Assembly: GCA_947494335.1 (NCBI GenBank)
Contig: CANLUT010000003.1
Location: 86,682 to 135,380 of the forward strand
Length of the DNA stretch: 48,699 bases
Direction of reading: 5' to 3'
Source: Oligoflexales bacterium
GTDB taxonomy: Bacteria; Bdellovibrionota_B; Oligoflexia; Oligoflexales; RGVZ01
Shown: one piece after another, positions 34,819 to 43,174 of the stretch
Layout of the letters: each line of letters starts with the position of its first letter
How positions within the stretch are numbered: position 1 is the first letter of the stretch
Translations under genes and position numbers: made by a program
The notes under the pieces: model-generated
What the model was told of the DNA's origin: nothing
Databases searched by the model: none
The model's input: the letters and a program-made list of their open reading frames with translations, nothing else

Positions 34819-36045
34819 TTATAGCATAACGCTTAGCGATGCTATGTATCGTCGATCCTCTACGCGCTTCAGCGTATTGCTGACATCCACCGCATAGCTG
34901 GCAAACTCAATGCTTGCCACAGATGTATTCATCAGTATGCCCCACGTTACGAAACCTTGATTTGCGCCAATTTGAACTGCAAATGGAGCGCGCTCCAGGG
35001 GATTTCCCGAAAAAATTTCTACACCACCGTGGAGCATCTTTGCCAAGTCTATTCCAGGTAGGCCGTAGTAGGATGAACCAGTTCCAAAATACAAGTTTTG
35101 GATATCAGCTGAAAATCTGATTCCGTAATCTCGCGCCACGCGGGGGCTGATGGACATTCCAATGCGAGTATCTGTTGGATCAATCACAGATAACGCTTCG
35201 GGATTGCCTTTTGAACCCGTGTAAAGGGTGCCGCAAATTTTTTGACGTACCTCGGTGTATGGATTCAAATAGTCGTCGACGCATCCGGTGGGAAGGTTTC
35301 TGATCGCTATGCCGACCGTCGGAAACCAGAAGTCTGCCAGAGTGAATAAAAATCCGAAATCAGCTCCCAGACCCAAGCCGCGATTACTGTCTTTTCTGAT
35401 GCGTTCAATCAAGGCAGTTCGACTTTTTAATTCGCTACTGCTAATCGTATCCTCGTAAGCGTAACGGTAGGTCGGTCGAAACGTTAAACCCATGCTTAGA
35501 CGATTGGAGAAATTTGTATAGCTGTAACCGAAGTTCGCACCGACGTCTGTGATTGCACTGACGCGTGCATCGGTTGGGGTGTCCTTGTCGACGTAAATGT
35601 GCATGATAGAGTTACTAAACACACCAAGGCCGGCAGGCTGATTCTTATCAGCTTCAAACAGGATGACTGGAGATGCCGCTGCTCGCGCATAAAAAGGTTT
35701 TGCACTGCTAATGTCTGATGTCGCAATGACGTCTGCGATACCCGAGCTGGTAGAGCCTTGGATGGCTCCGTAAAAGCTTCTGCTTTCGGCGTTCAGTCCA
35801 AGAATCAAATTGGGAAATTTTAAAATATGAACATGACTACGACTGCGTGCTTTTCTTACGCGAGCAATACCGGCGGGGTTGGTCCAAAAGGCCGACTCGT
35901 CATTGGCCACTGCTGTGAAGGCGCCACCCAGTCCCATAGCCCTTGGTGTTGGATAGCCTTCGGCGACTTCCACGCCAAATGCGTAGCTCCCGCATGTTGA
36001 TAGCAATGCAGCAATAGCGGCGGATTTAACTGCCCAGCTAAGCAT
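34819..36045 (-). CDS. Outer-membrane beta-barrel protein, FadL/PorV-like (UPF0164-type)
   Basis: This 408-residue protein has a signal peptide (about 1-23) and then EGYPTPRAMGLGGAFTAVANDESAFWTNPAGIARV, the conserved N-terminal plug-like motif of FadL/PorV/PorQ-type barrels. The rest is a run of amphipathic beta strands with aromatic ends; it has one Cys pair (C250, C268) and closes with YIASLSVML. It may carry hydrophobic molecules or act as a scaffold. I chose ATG 36045, since the TTG four codons earlier has no better site. It is upstream of, and 14 bases from, the lipoprotein gene at 33686. Confidence 0.72.
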   Translation of the reverse strand: MLSWAVKSAAIAALLSTCGSYAFGVEVAEGYPTPRAMGLGGAFTAVANDESAFWTNPAGIARVRKARSRSHVHILKFPNLILGLNAESRSFYGAIQGSTSSGIADVIATSDISSAKPFYARAAASPVILFEADKNQPAGLGVFSNSIMHIYVDKDTPTDARVSAITDVGANFGYSYTNFSNRLSMGLTFRPTYRYAYEDTISSSELKSRTALIERIRKDSNRGLGLGADFGFLFTLADFWFPTVGIAIRNLPTGCVDDYLNPYTEVRQKICGTLYTGSKGNPEALSVIDPTDTRIGMSISPRVARDYGIRFSADIQNLYFGTGSSYYGLPGIDLAKMLHGGVEIFSGNPLERAPFAVQIGANQGFVTWGILMNTSVASIEFASYAVDVSNTLKRVEDRRYIASLSVML

Positions 36046-36124
36046 CCTGAACCCCAACGGCCTGAAGTAAGCTTTGATCGTCCCTTCATGATGAAGGAAA
36101 TGGGGGTGGATGGCAAGTAAAGTA

Positions 36125-36769
36125 TTATTTTGACAGGAGAGTTTGCGTTAAAGTCTCAAGGTCCTCTTTTTCTTTGAGGATTTTAACCAGCTCTTCAGAT
36201 CGACTGAGAAGGGTTTCCTGCAATGACTTCACCTGATCGTCCTTTGCAGCAATCATAGCGTCCTTCATCTCAATGATGGCATCGGTCATCTGTGAGAGGC
36301 GATTCATGGAGTCTTGTGTCAGTTTTAGAATCTCTCGATTCTCATCCTTGGCCAAGCTTAAATGATCGATCAAAAGCGCGAGTTCCTGGCTGTGTATGCG
36401 GTCCTGAGAGTCAATAACAACTGGTAGGGGCGTGGCCTGGTAGTTTAGTGCGGATATGGATGCTGCTGGCTGACTTGTTAGTGTCTTGGGCGGAGGGGGT
36501 AAGCCCTCCTCGGCAAAAATATTGCTCATATCAGTATAGACAAAAACCTTGCCGCGCAGGGTGCGCGCCACGAGCTTGCCGTTACGGATTCTTCGCCAAA
36601 TCTCATCATGCGAGATTCCCAAGGATCTTGCAGCCTCCGACAGTTCAAGACCATCAATGTCGCGATCCGTTGTTTGTGGACCGACATAAAGTTCGTCGTC
36701 TCGCATTAAAAGATGAGTCCCAGGAGCAGAGGTGCTCGACTCGCTCGCAAAATGTTCGTGGTCGGTCAT
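36125..36769 (-). CDS. DNA-binding helix-turn-helix protein with long coiled coil
   Basis: This 214-residue protein has an excisionase/MerR-type winged helix-turn-helix (about 40-80: LELSEAARSLGISHDEIWRRIRNGKLVARTLRGKVFVYTD). A Pro-rich linker follows, then a long coiled coil (about 125-214) rich in Glu, Lys and Leu. HTH-coiled-coil proteins of this kind often have regulatory or partition-like roles, but no function is known here. The ATG has a poor ribosome site. It is transcribed towards the FadL-like gene with an 80-base gap and could be the first gene of that unit. Confidence 0.7.
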   Translation of the reverse strand: MTDHEHFASESSTSAPGTHLLMRDDELYVGPQTTDRDIDGLELSEAARSLGISHDEIWRRIRNGKLVARTLRGKVFVYTDMSNIFAEEGLPPPPKTLTSQPAASISALNYQATPLPVVIDSQDRIHSQELALLIDHLSLAKDENREILKLTQDSMNRLSQMTDAIIEMKDAMIAAKDDQVKSLQETLLSRSEELVKILKEKEDLETLTQTLLSK

Positions 36770-36892
36770 GTGGCAACCCAGTTTTGTTTAAATATTAATC
36801 AGATGCCTTGTTTAGTTTTAACTTAAGCCCAAGCGGGCTGCAAGTCCCGCGTGCTTATTTTTTGTTTAATGAGGCCACGAAAAAAAGCAAAC

Positions 36893-38128
36893 TTAAGCTG
36901 GTCTGGCCAATTTGTGGGCATTGCCAGTTCTTCCCAATCGCTGCTGGGTTTCAGACAGCTTTCGTCTAACTTTATCAAAACCCGGATCTATCTGATATGC
37001 CAACTGAAATGTTGCTACTGCATCTGCAACCTTTCCCTTGAGCTCCAACGCAAGCCCCAAATTGAACAAAACGCGCGGATCATTTGGATCGATTGAAAGG
37101 GCGAGCCTGTAACGATCGATGCCCTTATCAATGAAGCTTTGCCTCACGTACGCCAGGCCTAAAGAGTTCAAAGTTGAAACGTCGGATTGTTCGAGGTCCA
37201 ATGCTTTCTCCAAGTTCAAGGCGGCTTTTTCAAAGTCTTTAGTTTTCAGATAAAGATGACCAAGGCCTTTGTATGCCGCCGCTAAGGTCGGAGATAACTT
37301 TAGAGTCAGCTTAAAATACTCTTCAGCATCTGCAAAACGGCGAAGTTCCATCTGCGCGGCGGCAATGATCAATGGATATTTTGGATTTTCGGGACTCAAG
37401 TTATGCAGAATCTTGGCACCTTGGACGACTCCGGCGTGGTCTTTCTGCTCTTCAGATATTTTTAGTAACTGCTTGTAGCCGTCGATATAGTCGGGATTGT
37501 TTGCCACAGCTTGCTTGAAGCATGAAATTGCCTTTTCCGGATTTTGTCGAAGAAGTTCTATTTTGCCAAGTCCGCAGGTGGCTCTCGCAGACTGTGGCTT
37601 CATAGTCAACGCTTCGGTAAACAGTGCTTCAGCAACCCATAGCTCTTTTCTTTCAAGATAATCTTCCGCTCGCTCCAGTAATAACTGAAGATGATCTGGA
37701 TTTTTCTCGTATGAGAGGATGAGCCGTAACTGATCACAAAAGTCCTGATACGAAAATGGCTTAAGTAAATAACCTGATATACCGCCTTCGCTGGCAAGCA
37801 CAATATCGGCTTTTTGATTTTCCATTGTCATGAGTAAGTACGGTGTTGCCCGATAACGCGGGTCTTTGCGGAACTCTCGACAAATTTCTAGACCATTCTT
37901 ATCCGGCAGTTGCCATTCGGCTATAAATAATCCTATTTTTCGCGTGCGCGCAGCCGCTCGGCCTTCTTCAGCAGAGGACACGAATAGTGCTTGTTCGCAT
38001 TGCAAACGATTGAGGAAATTTTGCATGCTAACTCGAAAATGCATCCGCGGTTCGATGATTAAGATCCATCGCTCGCCCAAAAAATCTCGAAGATCCTGCC
38101 AAAGTGCCAAAGTCGTTGTCCTTTCCAT
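36893..38128 (-). CDS. Receiver-TPR protein with Asp-to-Glu receiver (atypical response regulator)
   Basis: This 411-residue protein joins an N-terminal receiver (about 20-135) to seven or more TPR repeats (about 145-400). The phospho-acceptor position is Glu71 (IAEWQLPDKNG) and the acidic pair is Glu26-Pro27 (ILIIEP), while Thr101 and Lys123 (LLKPF) remain. It therefore looks locked in an active-like or non-phosphorylated state. The TPR part (for example AEEYFKLTLKLSPTLAAAYKGLGHLYL) should bind proteins. A possible sigma-28 promoter lies at 38160-38187, suggesting a motility link. It is divergent from the ABC exporter genes. Confidence 0.85.
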   Translation of the reverse strand: MERTTTLALWQDLRDFLGERWILIIEPRMHFRVSMQNFLNRLQCEQALFVSSAEEGRAAARTRKIGLFIAEWQLPDKNGLEICREFRKDPRYRATPYLLMTMENQKADIVLASEGGISGYLLKPFSYQDFCDQLRLILSYEKNPDHLQLLLERAEDYLERKELWVAEALFTEALTMKPQSARATCGLGKIELLRQNPEKAISCFKQAVANNPDYIDGYKQLLKISEEQKDHAGVVQGAKILHNLSPENPKYPLIIAAAQMELRRFADAEEYFKLTLKLSPTLAAAYKGLGHLYLKTKDFEKAALNLEKALDLEQSDVSTLNSLGLAYVRQSFIDKGIDRYRLALSIDPNDPRVLFNLGLALELKGKVADAVATFQLAYQIDPGFDKVRRKLSETQQRLGRTGNAHKLARPA

Positions 38129-38159
38129 GGGTAGAGTCAGACTAACTCATCCGTAGAGG

Positions 38160-38187
38160 TTATCGGCAGCCTCGGAAATGGCTTAAA
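38160..38187 (-). promoter_or_regulatory. Possible sigma-28 (FliA-type) promoter for the receiver-TPR gene
   Basis: On the minus strand, an exact GCCGATAA -10 box (38160-38167) is preceded, 14 bases away, by TTTAAG (38182-38187), similar to the TAAA-type -35 element of flagellar sigma-28. It lies 32 bases upstream of the start codon. An 8-mer match can occur by chance in a window this long, so this is a candidate only. Confidence 0.35.
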
Positions 38188-38322
38188 GAGTACGATAAAT
38201 TTATAAAATTTTACCATTAAATTCAGGTATTTAAATGATTATGGTCATGCTTTTGAGCTTGTGATAAAGTTGCAATTTCCAAGTTGAAGATCAAGTTTAC
38301 AAACTTTGTTTCTGGACAAGCC

Positions 38323-40122
38323 ATGGACACGGTTCGTCAGTCAATCAATCCTAGAGTGATTTGGTGGCAGGATATTTGCAAACACCGTGCGATTTATATT
38401 GCCGGTTTGCTGGCGATGCTTCTCACAAATGGTACGGAAGTATTGGCTCCAAAAGCTCTGCAATGGATCATCGACTCTCTGATGTCGGCCTCGACACTTG
38501 CAGGAACACCAAGAGACGTTCAAGGTCTGCTTTCTAGCGATAGATTTCGCACCATCGTTAGCGCGGCACTGATATTTGTCACCATTGCGTTCTTCGGTCT
38601 ATTAGGTCGTGTTTTTTGGCGTTTTACACTCGCCAGAATGACTCATGTGTCCAGCAATACCATGCGTCAGGGGATCTGGGAGTCCATTCGAAAATCTGAA
38701 CTGGAGTCACTTGGGCGGTTTACTTTAGGTGACCTCATGAATCGCGCGATTGGCGACGTGAACGCGGCCCGATGGATATTTGGATTTACTATTGTGTTGA
38801 CCTGTGATGTCATTTTCTTCTCCTTGCTTGGCTCGATTGCCATGATTTTGATTCATCCGGGGCTTGCAATAGCCTGTTTGTCAACTTTCGTGATCATCCC
38901 ATTCATCGCGATAAAACTGGCGCGGATGGAGTACGGTGCGCATGAGGCGGCCCAAAACGAATTAACAACACTGTCAGAGCAGGTGAGTCAGTCCGTTCGT
39001 GGCATCCGGGCGCAGCGTGCCAGTTATGGATTCCACGTTTGGACTGATGCCATGAAAGGTTCGGCCATTCGCTATGGCGCTCTCCGTTTAAAGGCTCAGA
39101 AAATTTCTATCAACAGTTTTCCGCTGTGTAACGTGCCAACAATTCTTTCATACATGATTTTGTTGGCGTGGGGATCGCGACTTGTTGCTGATAAGTCCAT
39201 AACAGTTGGGCAGTTTGCCGCTATGGCCTCTTACGTTTACCTCTTGCAGGGACCGCTTGCTGCTGACATTGGCGGATTGATTTCTGAATGGCAAAGGGGA
39301 TTTGCGTCGCTTAGGCGTATTAGCGAGATTCATCAAATTCAGTTTCAAGAGAGTCCTGTTTCGACCAGACAGTCTACAAATTCATCTGATTGTTGCGTTT
39401 CAGATCTCGGCCCTTCTCTCCTCAGTGTCAATAATTTGAGTGTTGTTCGTGGTGGTCGTCTTATTTTCGATAATGTGTCATTTGAGTTGCAAAGCGGAGA
39501 GTGGCTGGGAGTATCCGGGCGCGTTGGTTCTGGTAAAAGCTCACTTATGCAGGTTATCGCTGGCTTGATTCCGTCATCAGGCGGAGTCTTGCAAGTGGAT
39601 GGCAAGTTCATGGCTGCAGGGTCGTCGTCACGACTCACAAGTCGCGACCAACCTGTAGCGTACGCCGCAGAGAAGCCTTTTGTGTTCTCCGGAACGATTC
39701 GTCACAATTTGTGCCTAAATCACGCCTTTGCGGACGAGCAGCTTTGGAAGGCACTCCGCACGGTCAACCTTGCGCATGAAGTTACAAGAATGGCAAAAGG
39801 TCTGGATAGCGTCGTCGGAGAGGGTGGAGTGTCTCTGTCGGGTGGTCAGAGACAAAGACTAGCATTAGCAAGGCTAGTGTTGCGTCCTGCGTCTTTAATT
39901 CTTTTGGATGATCCTCTGAGTGCAGTTGATGCTGAGACAGAGGCAAGTGTTATTAGAAACCTCAAAGAAACATGGGCTGATAACGCTGTGATCGTCACAT
40001 CAAATAAAGCCTCTACGCTTGATTGCTGTCGAATGGTTGGTACGCTTTCAGAAGATGGACTGAAATTCGAAGTAGGTCTCACACCAGCACGACCTATGGG
40101 AGAGGTGGTGCTTCATGCCTAA
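38323..40122 (+). CDS. ABC exporter half-transporter with degenerate ATP site (MdlA-like)
   Basis: This 599-residue protein has a six-helix type I exporter membrane domain (about 1-330) and an ATPase domain (about 365-590). Walker A is GRVGSGKSS (Lys405) and the signature is a canonical LSGGQRQRLALAR. Other residues are atypical: the Walker B catalytic position is Asp530 (LLDDP) instead of Glu, the H-loop His is Asn561 (TSNKAS), and the Q-loop position is Glu450. It is thus the degenerate half of a heterodimer, with the next gene's product as its consensus partner. The ATG at 38323 follows a weak GGA site; a TTG at 38284 is unlikely. It overlaps the next gene by eight bases. Transport substrate unknown. 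Confidence 0.85.
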   Translation: MDTVRQSINPRVIWWQDICKHRAIYIAGLLAMLLTNGTEVLAPKALQWIIDSLMSASTLAGTPRDVQGLLSSDRFRTIVSAALIFVTIAFFGLLGRVFWRFTLARMTHVSSNTMRQGIWESIRKSELESLGRFTLGDLMNRAIGDVNAARWIFGFTIVLTCDVIFFSLLGSIAMILIHPGLAIACLSTFVIIPFIAIKLARMEYGAHEAAQNELTTLSEQVSQSVRGIRAQRASYGFHVWTDAMKGSAIRYGALRLKAQKISINSFPLCNVPTILSYMILLAWGSRLVADKSITVGQFAAMASYVYLLQGPLAADIGGLISEWQRGFASLRRISEIHQIQFQESPVSTRQSTNSSDCCVSDLGPSLLSVNNLSVVRGGRLIFDNVSFELQSGEWLGVSGRVGSGKSSLMQVIAGLIPSSGGVLQVDGKFMAAGSSSRLTSRDQPVAYAAEKPFVFSGTIRHNLCLNHAFADEQLWKALRTVNLAHEVTRMAKGLDSVVGEGGVSLSGGQRQRLALARLVLRPASLILLDDPLSAVDAETEASVIRNLKETWADNAVIVTSNKASTLDCCRMVGTLSEDGLKFEVGLTPARPMGEVVLHA

Positions 40123-41875
40123 AGTGCCACAAGCATTGCATACCCTGGATGGTGAAAGACGAGACGTCTTTTATTATGCGAAGTATTTTCTTCCGCTACT
40201 TCGCGGGTCTTACGTAAATATTTTACTAGGAATGCTTAGCCTCATTTTAAGCACATTTCTTTTGGTAAAAGCGTCGGTCGCGTTAGGTCAACTATGCGCA
40301 CATTTAGGTTCACACGCCGTTTTTAGTCAGAGCATTTATTTGCTGATGCTGTCTTTTGTTGCGTTGGAAGCAGGTAGTGTTTTAGCTCAGTTTTTGGGTC
40401 GCACGTTTCTGGCCAGCGGCACAAATGCTGTTCTATTAAAGCTTCGTTGTGCCCTTTTTGAGAAAATTGATCAGCTTCCGATGTCCTATTATGATTCTCA
40501 ACCTTTGGGTCGCATTATCACGCGGTTAACTAGTGATGTTGACGGAGTGGAAGGTTTTTTTGGTGGAGGGTTGGCGCGGATTGCTACCGCCTGTGTGCAA
40601 ATTTTTCTTGTGCTCATTGGAATTATCACAATTGCTCCGAACTTTGGCCTACCTGTAGTTATGGCTGCGATGCCAGCATTGTGTTTTAGCTGGTTTACAA
40701 GAAAGCCGCTTACGTTTTGGCTCGCGGAAAATAAGGCGAGAAACGCGCATGTAAACTCAAAACTTGCGGAATTTATTCAGGCACTCCCGGTATTAAGGGT
40801 TCTTGGCTTGGAACAGTGGTCCGGGGATGAGTTTAATCGTGATGCAAAACACCACCTGGCTTCCAGCATCAAGGTTCTCTCCTGGAATAGCTTTATCCGG
40901 CCCCTAACGGTCTTTCTCAGCACGTGGCCGACGTTGGTGGCCGTTTTGTGGGGTGGTTTTTTATTGCTACAAGGTCAGGTAGAGATTGCAGCTCTGGTCG
41001 CCGTGTTGAGACTGACAGAGCGCTTTTCAAATCCGGTTAGGGTTGTGACTCAGGAAATTCAAGTGATCCAGGATGCAACAGCAAGTGCGGTTCGTGTTGG
41101 CGAGATGTTGAGTGAAGCCAATGAACGAACGATTATGGCACCCGGATCTTTTGAGGGAGTTGTCAGGGGTGAGATTCGATTTGAGTCCGTGGGACTCAGC
41201 TACAGATCAGGCCATGCGGTTCTTCGGTCCCTTGATTTGCTGATTCCCCCGGGACAAAAGCTCGGCGTTATTGGCCAAACGGGTGCTGGTAAAAGCTCGT
41301 TGTTGAATCTGATTCCAGCTCTTTATGTGCCGTACTCAGGCCGAGTTGTCATTGACTCAGTTGATATTCGTGAGTGGACGTTGAGCGCCTTGCGCTCACA
41401 GATAGGTTATCTTGCACAGGACCCGTTTTTATTTAAGGGAACTTTGGCTGCCAATATTTTGGGAATTGCAGATCAGAGCAGCACCCAGGTGCGTCAGAGT
41501 TTTGAGACAAAACTTGACCGCTTTGGGCTTAGGCAAATTCTTGAAAGGTTTAACGGTGGCTTGAATTTTTTGGTCAATGAGGGTGGATCCAATTTAAGCA
41601 GTGGCGAGAAGCAAATGATCGCTTTCCTAAGACTTCTGCATGAAGATCGTCCGATCCTCTTGATGGATGAAGCAACATCTTGTTTAGATCGAGCATGGGA
41701 GTCAGCCATTCAAGGAGCCATTCTTGCGCTGATGCGTGAACGTCGCAGAACATGCGTTATTATTGCTCACCGCCTGGAAACCCTAAAATCATGTGACCGA
41801 GTTATTCGAATTCATGATGGTAAAATTGTAGCAGACGGCAATCCAAACAATATCTTGGGTCTTGATCTGACTTGA
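40115..41875 (+). CDS. ABC exporter half-transporter with catalytic ATP site (MdlB-like)
   Basis: This 586-residue partner has six membrane helices (about 20-310) and an ATPase domain (about 345-575). Walker A is GQTGAGKSS (Lys393), the Q-loop is Gln, Walker B has the catalytic Glu519 (LLMDEATS) and the H-loop His552 is present. The signature is LSSGEKQ (495-498 SSGE) rather than LSGGQ. This is complementary to the partner: the site built from this Walker A/B and the partner's LSGGQ is the active one. The start overlaps the previous gene by eight bases, so the two are made in equal amounts. A terminator follows. This is a classical one-site heterodimeric exporter. Confidence 0.87.
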   Translation: MPKVPQALHTLDGERRDVFYYAKYFLPLLRGSYVNILLGMLSLILSTFLLVKASVALGQLCAHLGSHAVFSQSIYLLMLSFVALEAGSVLAQFLGRTFLASGTNAVLLKLRCALFEKIDQLPMSYYDSQPLGRIITRLTSDVDGVEGFFGGGLARIATACVQIFLVLIGIITIAPNFGLPVVMAAMPALCFSWFTRKPLTFWLAENKARNAHVNSKLAEFIQALPVLRVLGLEQWSGDEFNRDAKHHLASSIKVLSWNSFIRPLTVFLSTWPTLVAVLWGGFLLLQGQVEIAALVAVLRLTERFSNPVRVVTQEIQVIQDATASAVRVGEMLSEANERTIMAPGSFEGVVRGEIRFESVGLSYRSGHAVLRSLDLLIPPGQKLGVIGQTGAGKSSLLNLIPALYVPYSGRVVIDSVDIREWTLSALRSQIGYLAQDPFLFKGTLAANILGIADQSSTQVRQSFETKLDRFGLRQILERFNGGLNFLVNEGGSNLSSGEKQMIAFLRLLHEDRPILLMDEATSCLDRAWESAIQGAILALMRERRRTCVIIAHRLETLKSCDRVIRIHDGKIVADGNPNNILGLDLT

Positions 41876-41881
41876 ATGAAA

Positions 41882-41911
41882 AAAACCCGCAGCGGCGAGG
41901 CTACGGGTTTT
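41882..41911. terminator. Bidirectional terminator between the ABC exporter and RRM genes
   Basis: An 8-bp stem AAAACCCG/CGGGTTTT is extended inward by AGC/GCT across a C-A mismatch. A and T tracts on both sides let it serve the two convergent units. Confidence 0.75.
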
Positions 41912-41941
41912 GTGATTCAGAACTAAACGACAAAGCCGGGA

Positions 41942-42247
41942 TTACATGCGGCTTGGACGTGGTCCACGGTTTTCGCGTGGTGGCTGAGGACGAGCTTCGT
42001 TGACCGTCAAACGACGACCTTCGAAATTTTGGCCGTTGAACTTGTCGATTGCGGCTTGAGCTTCACCGTCAGAGCTCATTTCAACGAACGCAAAACCCTT
42101 GCTGCGACCTGTTTCACGATCTGTAATGATGCGTGCTGATTCAACTGTCCCTACTTCGCTGAAAAGGCTAGCAAGAGCCTCTTGAGATGTGCTGTAAGGT
42201 AGTCCCCCGATGTAAAGCTTCTTTCCCATATACCAAAACCTACTCAT
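41942..42247 (-). CDS. RRM-type RNA-binding protein
   Basis: This 101-residue protein is one RNA recognition motif with RNP2 LYIGGL and RNP1 RSKGFAFVEM, followed by a basic Pro/Arg tail. Such small RRM proteins act on mRNA, often in cold response. The start at 42247 (MSRFWYMGKK) has AGGTGA nine bases upstream. An ATG six codons later (MGKKLYIGG) matches the usual family N-terminus and has a weaker AGG site, so either is possible. A promoter candidate at 42330-42338 implies a leader of about 76 bases with a hairpin, which could be a temperature-responsive or autoregulatory element. Confidence 0.93.
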   Translation of the reverse strand: MSRFWYMGKKLYIGGLPYSTSQEALASLFSEVGTVESARIITDRETGRSKGFAFVEMSSDGEAQAAIDKFNGQNFEGRRLTVNEARPQPPRENRGPRPSRM

Positions 42248-42303
42248 AATTTTTGCTCACCTTAGAATGGACTTCCCATTGTTACAGTGACGCGGTTGAT
42301 CCT

Positions 42304-42323
42304 ACACCTCGGAAACCGGGTGT
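42304..42323 (-). promoter_or_regulatory. Hairpin in the RRM gene leader
   Basis: ACACC-T-CGG and CCG-GGTGT form an 8-bp stem with a bulged T and a three-base AAA loop. It lies just after the predicted start of the RRM transcript, 57 bases before the start codon. It could stabilise the mRNA or be bound by the RRM protein itself. Confidence 0.4.
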
Positions 42324-42329
42324 CTTGGA

Positions 42330-42338
42330 AGTATAACA
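42330..42338 (-). promoter_or_regulatory. Extended -10 promoter of the RRM gene
   Basis: Read on the minus strand, TGTTATACT gives TG-N-TATACT, an extended -10 with five of six matches to TATAAT. No good -35 is seen, as is usual for this type. Initiation would be near 42323. Confidence 0.5.
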
Positions 42339-42461
42339 GGCCACATGGCCAAATGCCACAAAAAGTATCATCTTTTTTGTGCGTGAACTTTTCTGACTTT
42401 CGGGCTATAGGTCAGGGTCTCTAAATTACTGTGATTACAGAAGTTTGATGGAGCGATGCTT

Positions 42462-43082
42462 ATGACTAAAAACCGCAAACGTGCCACGCTGTGGGCGTTG
42501 GGAGCCCTCCTAGTTTGTTCGATTCCACTCGCAACGAGGGTCTGGTTGGATCAAAACGGAGCACTTGAGCGTGAAGACTTAGGTGCAGTTGGTGAATTTA
42601 TTTTGCGCGATGAGCGTGATGCAGCGCTGAACCGTGATCAGCTACGTCGCTCTGTTTCGATCGTAATTTTTTGGCCTGGATCCTGCGGCGAGCAGCAGAA
42701 TTGTTCGAGTGCTCGGGGTAATGTTGCCAAACTCGAGCGCTGGGTTAACGAATCGCTCAAGCCAAAGTGGACCGAAGAAAAAAATCCTTTGAACCTACTT
42801 GTGGTGGGTGAGGGCTCATCAACCATTCCGAAAATGGCGGATTGGCGTGTTTTCCCAGGAGTTGTTGATCCCGGCTCAGTGATCCCATTGGCGTTAGATC
42901 TGGCAAAACCTCACGTCGTGGTCATCGATAATAATTTGTTGTTTTCGGCTGCAGAGCCGCTTGCGGAGGAGCTTAACTTTGCAAGACTGGAACGCGTGCT
43001 GAGTAAGACCGCCTTTGACCAGTATTTAGGAAATTACCTGTCTGGGCGGACATTTATGGGCCCTAGGCGGCATCAAAATTAG
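42462..43082 (+). CDS. Membrane-anchored thioredoxin-fold-like protein, unknown function
   Basis: This 206-residue protein has one N-terminal anchor or uncleaved signal (about 7-27) and a periplasmic domain. The segment GEFILRDERDAALNRDQLRRSVSIVIFWPGSCGEQQNC resembles the beginning of SCO1/thioredoxin-like domains, where CxxxC binds copper or thiols; here the cysteines are six residues apart (CGEQQNC). The resemblance is weak and I do not claim the function. I chose ATG 42462, with GGAG eight bases upstream, over the ATG two codons earlier. It is divergent from the RRM gene and precedes a lipoprotein gene by 92 bases. Confidence 0.5.
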   Translation: MTKNRKRATLWALGALLVCSIPLATRVWLDQNGALEREDLGAVGEFILRDERDAALNRDQLRRSVSIVIFWPGSCGEQQNCSSARGNVAKLERWVNESLKPKWTEEKNPLNLLVVGEGSSTIPKMADWRVFPGVVDPGSVIPLALDLAKPHVVVIDNNLLFSAAEPLAEELNFARLERVLSKTAFDQYLGNYLSGRTFMGPRRHQN

Positions 43083-43174
43083 GGTCTTAACCTCCTGATT
43101 TTTAAGGTTCCCAGGGGTTTTTATCAAGGTGTAGATTCATTTTACCGATCCCTCTCTGTAGTAGGAGGCCGGCT

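Noticed and set aside
36800-36870. Small GC stems (AGCCC/GGGCT and GCGGG/CCCGC) between the HTH and receiver-TPR genes.
   Set aside because: The stems are only five base pairs, mutually exclusive, and the T tract is displaced. Too weak to call a terminator.
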